From Closterium sp. NIES-65 (lineage: Eukaryota; Streptophyta; Zygnematophyceae; Desmidiales; Closteriaceae): a stretch of DNA of 64,000 nucleotides. Location: contig CANXME010002585.1 in the NCBI GenBank assembly GCA_948144175.1, positions 117,539-181,538 on the forward strand, in the 5' to 3' direction. The notes beneath the pieces were generated by a model. The model saw only the letters and a program-made list of their open reading frames with translations. It was not told the origin of the DNA and searched no databases. Positions 59,915 to 64,000 of this stretch are shown here, piece after piece (position 1 is the stretch's first letter; every line of letters starts with the position of its first letter). Made by a program: the position numbers and the translations under genes.

Positions 59915-62900
59915 ATGGCTACCCCTAGTGTCCTCGCTTTTGACGCTGAGGGTCGGGCCATTGACTTTGACGTCTGGATAGATGACCTGCAGCTTTTCTT
60001 ACAGTGCGATAGGGCAGACGGTCTCTCTCTCTTTGACCTCACCTCTGGTGCCTCTCCTGCCCCTGCTGCTAATGCAGATGCCACTATTCGCTCACAGTGG
60101 GCCACGCGCGATGCTGTTGCACGTTTTGCTGTGCGTCGCCACCTGCCTACCTCTAAGCGTGCGCACTTTAGCCAGTACAAGAGTGCTTAGACCTTGTACG
60201 CCGCTGTAGTTGCACGCTACTCCTCCCCTGCCACTGCTGCACTGAGCCGCCTCATGCTATCGTACCTCTTTCCTGACCTTGCTGCCTTTCCCACAGTCGC
60301 TGACCTCATTACGCACCTCCGCACTAGTGACACTCGCTACCGCGCTGCGCTTCCTGCTGAGTTCTGCGCCAAGAACCCCCCCCCCATGTACATCACTCTC
60401 TACTACATAGTCACCCGCCTCCCTGACTCCCTTCGCGTAGTCAGGGACCACTTCCTCTCAGTCTGTCCCACCACTCTCACTGCTGACCTCCTCGAGAAGG
60501 CCCTCTTAGCAGAGAAAAGAGCATAGTCGCTGTAGGAGCCTCTCGTGGAGACCCGCGCACCCCAATCTTTGAGGGGTGTTCCCCCTCCCCCCTTTTGCCC
60601 TCTGTTGCCTCTGCTGCTGCGGTCGACCTCGTTGGGCTTGATTCGGTCGGTGCGGCGTCTGCCCCTAGCGGGAGACGCCGCCCTAGCAAGGGAAAGGGGG
60701 CAGGGGCGCTGGAGGAGCTAGCGGGGGCGGTGGAGGCGGCGGTGGAGGCGGCGGAGGGGGTGGGGGAAGCGGTGGGGGTGGTGGCGGGGGTGGAGGTGTC
60801 GGTGGTGGCAGTGGAGGCGGAGGCGGCGGCGGTGGCGGTGGGAGCGGAGGTGGCGGGGGTGGCGGCGGTGGAGGAGGCGGTGGCAGAGGAGGTGGAGCTG
60901 GTCGAGGTGGCGCTGCGCCGAGGGTCGGCTCCCGGTGGTGGTCAGCGCCAGCAGCAGCAGCAGCAGCAGCGCACTCGTGACATCCTCCCCCCTCAGCAGC
61001 TCCGTAAGTGGTACGCTGCACGCCAGCGGGGTGGGGGTACTGGTCCGTGCACCTACGTCCTCCGCACCGGCGACCGCACGGGTGAGCAGTGTGGGGGTGC
61101 GCACCCCACCCAGCGCTGCTTTGGCCGCCTGACGGACGCTTGGCGTCACCAGTTTCCTGAGGCCACGGAGATCCCCCTGCTGGGGTGAGCTGTCTAGGGC
61201 GGGCGTAGCTATCTTTGATCTTCACTTTGATGCTATTCTTGCTGCCATGTATGCTGTGACTATTAGTGAAGAGGGGGACTGTTAGCGGTGTTTCCCGCCC
61301 GACCCGGGCATTGAGACTGCTGCTCTAGGTGCTGGTGAGGCTGCTGCTCTCGGTGCTAGCGAGGCTGCTGCTCTAGGTGCTAGTGCGTCTGCTTCCTCCG
61401 GTACTGGTGAGTCTGCGCTCTCAGGTACTGCGTCGGCTTCGGCCTCCCACACCTTCACTCTTGACTCGGGGGCTTCTCGCTCCTTCTTTCGAGACCGCAC
61501 CACACTCACGCCGCTTGGTCCGCCAGTTGCTGTCTCCCTGGCAGACCCCTCCGGGGGTCCTGTCCTTGCTTACTTCTCCACTGTCTTCCCGTGTCCGGCG
61601 GCCCCCTCTGGCACCCTGTCTGGTCTTTACCTCCCCTCGTTCTCTACCAACTTCGTGAGTGGTGCTGACCTACAGGATGCGGGGGTTCACTCCTGCGAGT
61701 CAGCGGGTGACCCACTGCACGCACACTCGGACAGGCCAACACCTGGCCACGTTTACACGTCGGCCGGGGTCGAGCCTGTACACACTGACCACTGCGTCTC
61801 CTCTAGTCACTGCGTCTGGTCAGGTAGCTGCGTCGGGTCAGGTGTTAGCTGCAGCGTCCAGGTCTGGTCCTGAGTCTGCCCCCTGCTCGTGTCGCCTCCT
61901 GTCTCACGAGACTCTCCTCTAGCACCACTGCCTTGGTCACCCCTCCCTTCTTCGTCTCCAAAGCATGGCCTCCCGTGTCCTTGTCTCTGGTCTTCCCCGG
62001 TCCCTCCCTCCCCTTCCTCCAGGGCCTGGCCCTACCTGCGTCCCCTGTGTCGAGGGGCAGCAGCGGGCTGCCCCTCACTCCTCCCAGTTTCCTCCGATAG
62101 AGGCCCCGCTGTAGACGCTTCACATGGACGTGTGGGGCCCAGCCCGCGTCCGTGGACAGGGTCACGAGCGCTACTTTCTGCTGGTGGTTGACGACTACTC
62201 GCGTTACACCAGAGTATTCCCCTTGCGCAGCAAGGGTGATGTCACTGAGGTGTTGATCGACTGGATCCGCGCAACTCGTCTCCAGCTCAGGCGGAGCTTC
62301 GGCCCGGACTTTCCTGTTCTGCGTCTGCACTCTGACAGATGCGGAGAGTTCTCCTCTGGCCTTCTGCGAGTCTACTGTTGTGCACGAGGCATCCGCTAGA
62401 CCTTAAAGCTTCCGGACTCTCCACAGCAAAATGGGATTGCTGAGCGCCGCATTGGCATGGTCATAAACGTCACCCGTACGTCCATGATGCATGCGGTTGC
62501 CCCCCATTTTCTGTGGCCGTTTGCAGTTCAGTACGCGGCGCATCAGATCAACCTTCAGCCCAAGGTCTCCATGCCGGAGACCTCCCGCTTTGCTGTGGAC
62601 GGGGAAGGTTGGCGATGCGTCTGCGTTCCGTGTCTGGGAATCTCGGGCGCTTGTCCGCGACTTGTCTGCGGACAAGCTGTCCCCTCATGCTGCTCCTTGC
62701 GTCTTCCTGGGTTTCCCCCCTGACGCGCCAGGGTGGCAGTTCTACCACCCCACTCTCGCCGTGTTCTGTCCTCCCAGGACGTCACGTTCGACGAGTCGGT
62801 TCCCCTACTACCCGCCTCTTCCCCTACCGCACTCCGTCCCTCCCCCCGCCACCCGCTCTACCTTGTACCAGGTCCCCCCCCGGTTAGACCCCCTCCCCCC

Positions 62901-64000
62901 TCAGGGTCGTGCCCCTTCAGGTGTGTCCCAGGTAGACGCTGTTGAGCCTGTCGAGGTTGCTGGTGACTCTGGTGCTGCTGATCTTGGGGGTGCTGACTCT
63001 GGGGGTGCTGAGCGTGTGGGTGCTACGCCTGGGGGTGCTGAGCGTGAGGGTACTACGACTGGGGGTGCTGAGCCTGGGGGTGCTGAGTCTGGGGGTGCTG
63101 AGCCTGGGGGTGCTACGCCTGGGGGTGCTGAGCCTGAGGGTGCTGAGCCTGGGGGTGCTACGCCTGGAGGTGCTGAGCCTGGGGGTGCGGAGCCTGAGGG
63201 AGCTGGGGCTGCTGGTGCTGTGCCTAGCGGTTCTCTGGGTGCTTCGTCTCGCCGGGAGCCACTCTCTCCACAGGAGCTGCGTGAGTGGTTTGCCCGGCGC
63301 TGGAGGCGAGCTGCTGGAGCTCGAGGTGCTGCGGGTACTGGAGGTTCTGTTGCTGCTGAGGGAGTTGGTGCCACGGGTCCCAGAGGTGCTCGTACTGGGA
63401 GTACTAGAGCTGCTGGGCCTGCGGGTACTTCTGGAGCTGGAGCTGTTGCGGGTGTTGGCGCGACGGCTACTGCTGTCGGTCCAGGAGGCAATCTTGCTGG
63501 GGGTACTACTGGTGCTGCTGGAGGTACTGGAGTTGGAGCTGCTATTGGTGCTGGTGCTGCCACTGGGGGTGCTGGTGCTGTCCCTGCTATGTCTGGAGTC
63601 GCCGCGCGGCCTCGGCCGTACTTCGTTCCGCTCCTTCAGCAGGTTCTTGGTCTCCCGTCTTCTACTGGTCCTCCTCCTCCCTTAGAGTGTCCACAGCATG
63701 TCCCGTCGCAGTTACAGTTACAACCGGCCTCCCCACTGCCTGCTCCGTCTCCCTACACTGGTCCTACTGGAGGTCTTGCTGAGCGTCGTGAGCCTGCGTC
63801 TTGCCCTACGTCGCCTGTCCGTGGTGCTCGCACTAGTGGTCGCGGTTCGCGGCAGCGTCGTCCTCCTGTCCCTGGCACGCATCGGATGTCTCTGCGTCCG
63901 TCCACTGCTCCTCTGCGTGCCCCTTTGCCTTCTCCTCCTGAGTCTTCTCTTCCTGCTCTTGCCGACCCGGAGTCGGACTCTCTTCGTGGTGCCAGTCCTA
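59915..64000 (+). pseudogene. Copia-3 gag-protease-integrase remnant
   Basis: The ATG at 59915 opens with MATPSVLAFDAEG. TAG at 60188-60190 replaces a Gln codon (Copia-2 has Gln here). A frameshift follows near 60510. The C-x(11)-C-x3-H-x5-C motif lies near 61045-61115, DSGAS near 61465, and integrase with MDVWGP (62125), VVDDYSRY, HSDRCGEF (Cys where Gly is usual) and NGIAERR (near 62430). TAG at 62397-62399 interrupts it. From 62940 to 63220 a 15-bp period encodes Gly-Ala-Glu-Pro-Gly-type repeats in the integrase-RT linker. Confidence 0.85.

Larger units (their letters stand above)
58543..64000 (+). mobile_element. Copia-3: Ty1/copia element, 5' part, runs off the right edge
   Basis: It has an LTR (58543-58673), primer-binding site TGGTATCGAGCAGG, a leader minisatellite, gag, the Cys-His motif, protease, integrase and the Gly/Ala/Glu/Pro linker. 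It is the same family as Copia-1 and Copia-2 and closest to Copia-2. RT and the 3' LTR lie beyond the window. Several stops and frameshifts show decay. Confidence 0.9.

Overview
The window looks like nuclear DNA of a streptophyte, a land plant or more likely a charophyte-grade green alga. The evidence is a receptor-like kinase split by spliceosomal introns, a root-cap/VWD-like secreted protein, a plant-type tRNA-Ser(AGA), and dense Ty1/copia and chromodomain Ty3/gypsy retrotransposons with plant-style primer-binding sites. The copia gag and its Gly/Pro-rich linkers, together with GC-rich sequence and homopeptide-rich proteins, remind me of Zygnematophyceae such as Closterium. That taxonomic placement is inference from memory and is not proved here.

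Layout. 1-19616 is a retrotransposon nest. A minus-strand copia (Copia-1, running off the left edge, gag-pol frame open for about 1157 codons) sits in the 5' LTR of a chromodomain gypsy (Gypsy-1, to 9448). A second gypsy (Gypsy-2, 9650-19616) is interrupted by a 1464-bp short-LTR non-autonomous element (10503-11966) and by a truncated copia (Copia-2, 13849-18675). 20315-21739 is a single-exon secreted root-cap/VWD-like gene. 23190-34085 is another copia (Copia-4) with 425-bp LTRs and a GATTG target duplication. It carries a non-autonomous compound with three LTRs and large GC-rich minisatellites (26793-31030). 57492-58337 is a 5'-truncated LINE tail, 57167-57247 is tRNA-Ser(AGA), and 58543 to the right edge is a decayed plus-strand copia (Copia-3).

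The host genes in the middle are all on the minus strand. 34192-40042 encodes a short-ectodomain receptor-like kinase of 871 residues in five exons. Its four introns contain about fifteen partial copies of the neighbouring exon edges. 41379-46355 and 47921-55525 are two large paralogues of a family I do not recognise. Each has a first exon with a Cys/His cluster and several conserved blocks, a phase-1 intron at the same place, and a very long low-complexity second exon. The second paralogue carries a pure 47-unit CAG tract; the first has a one-base frameshift in a T7 run.

The strongest candidates for something new are the exon-edge reiteration in the kinase introns, the unrecognised paralogous family, and a copia family whose leaders carry a different GC-rich minisatellite in each copy, with derivatives that are little more than LTRs plus minisatellite.
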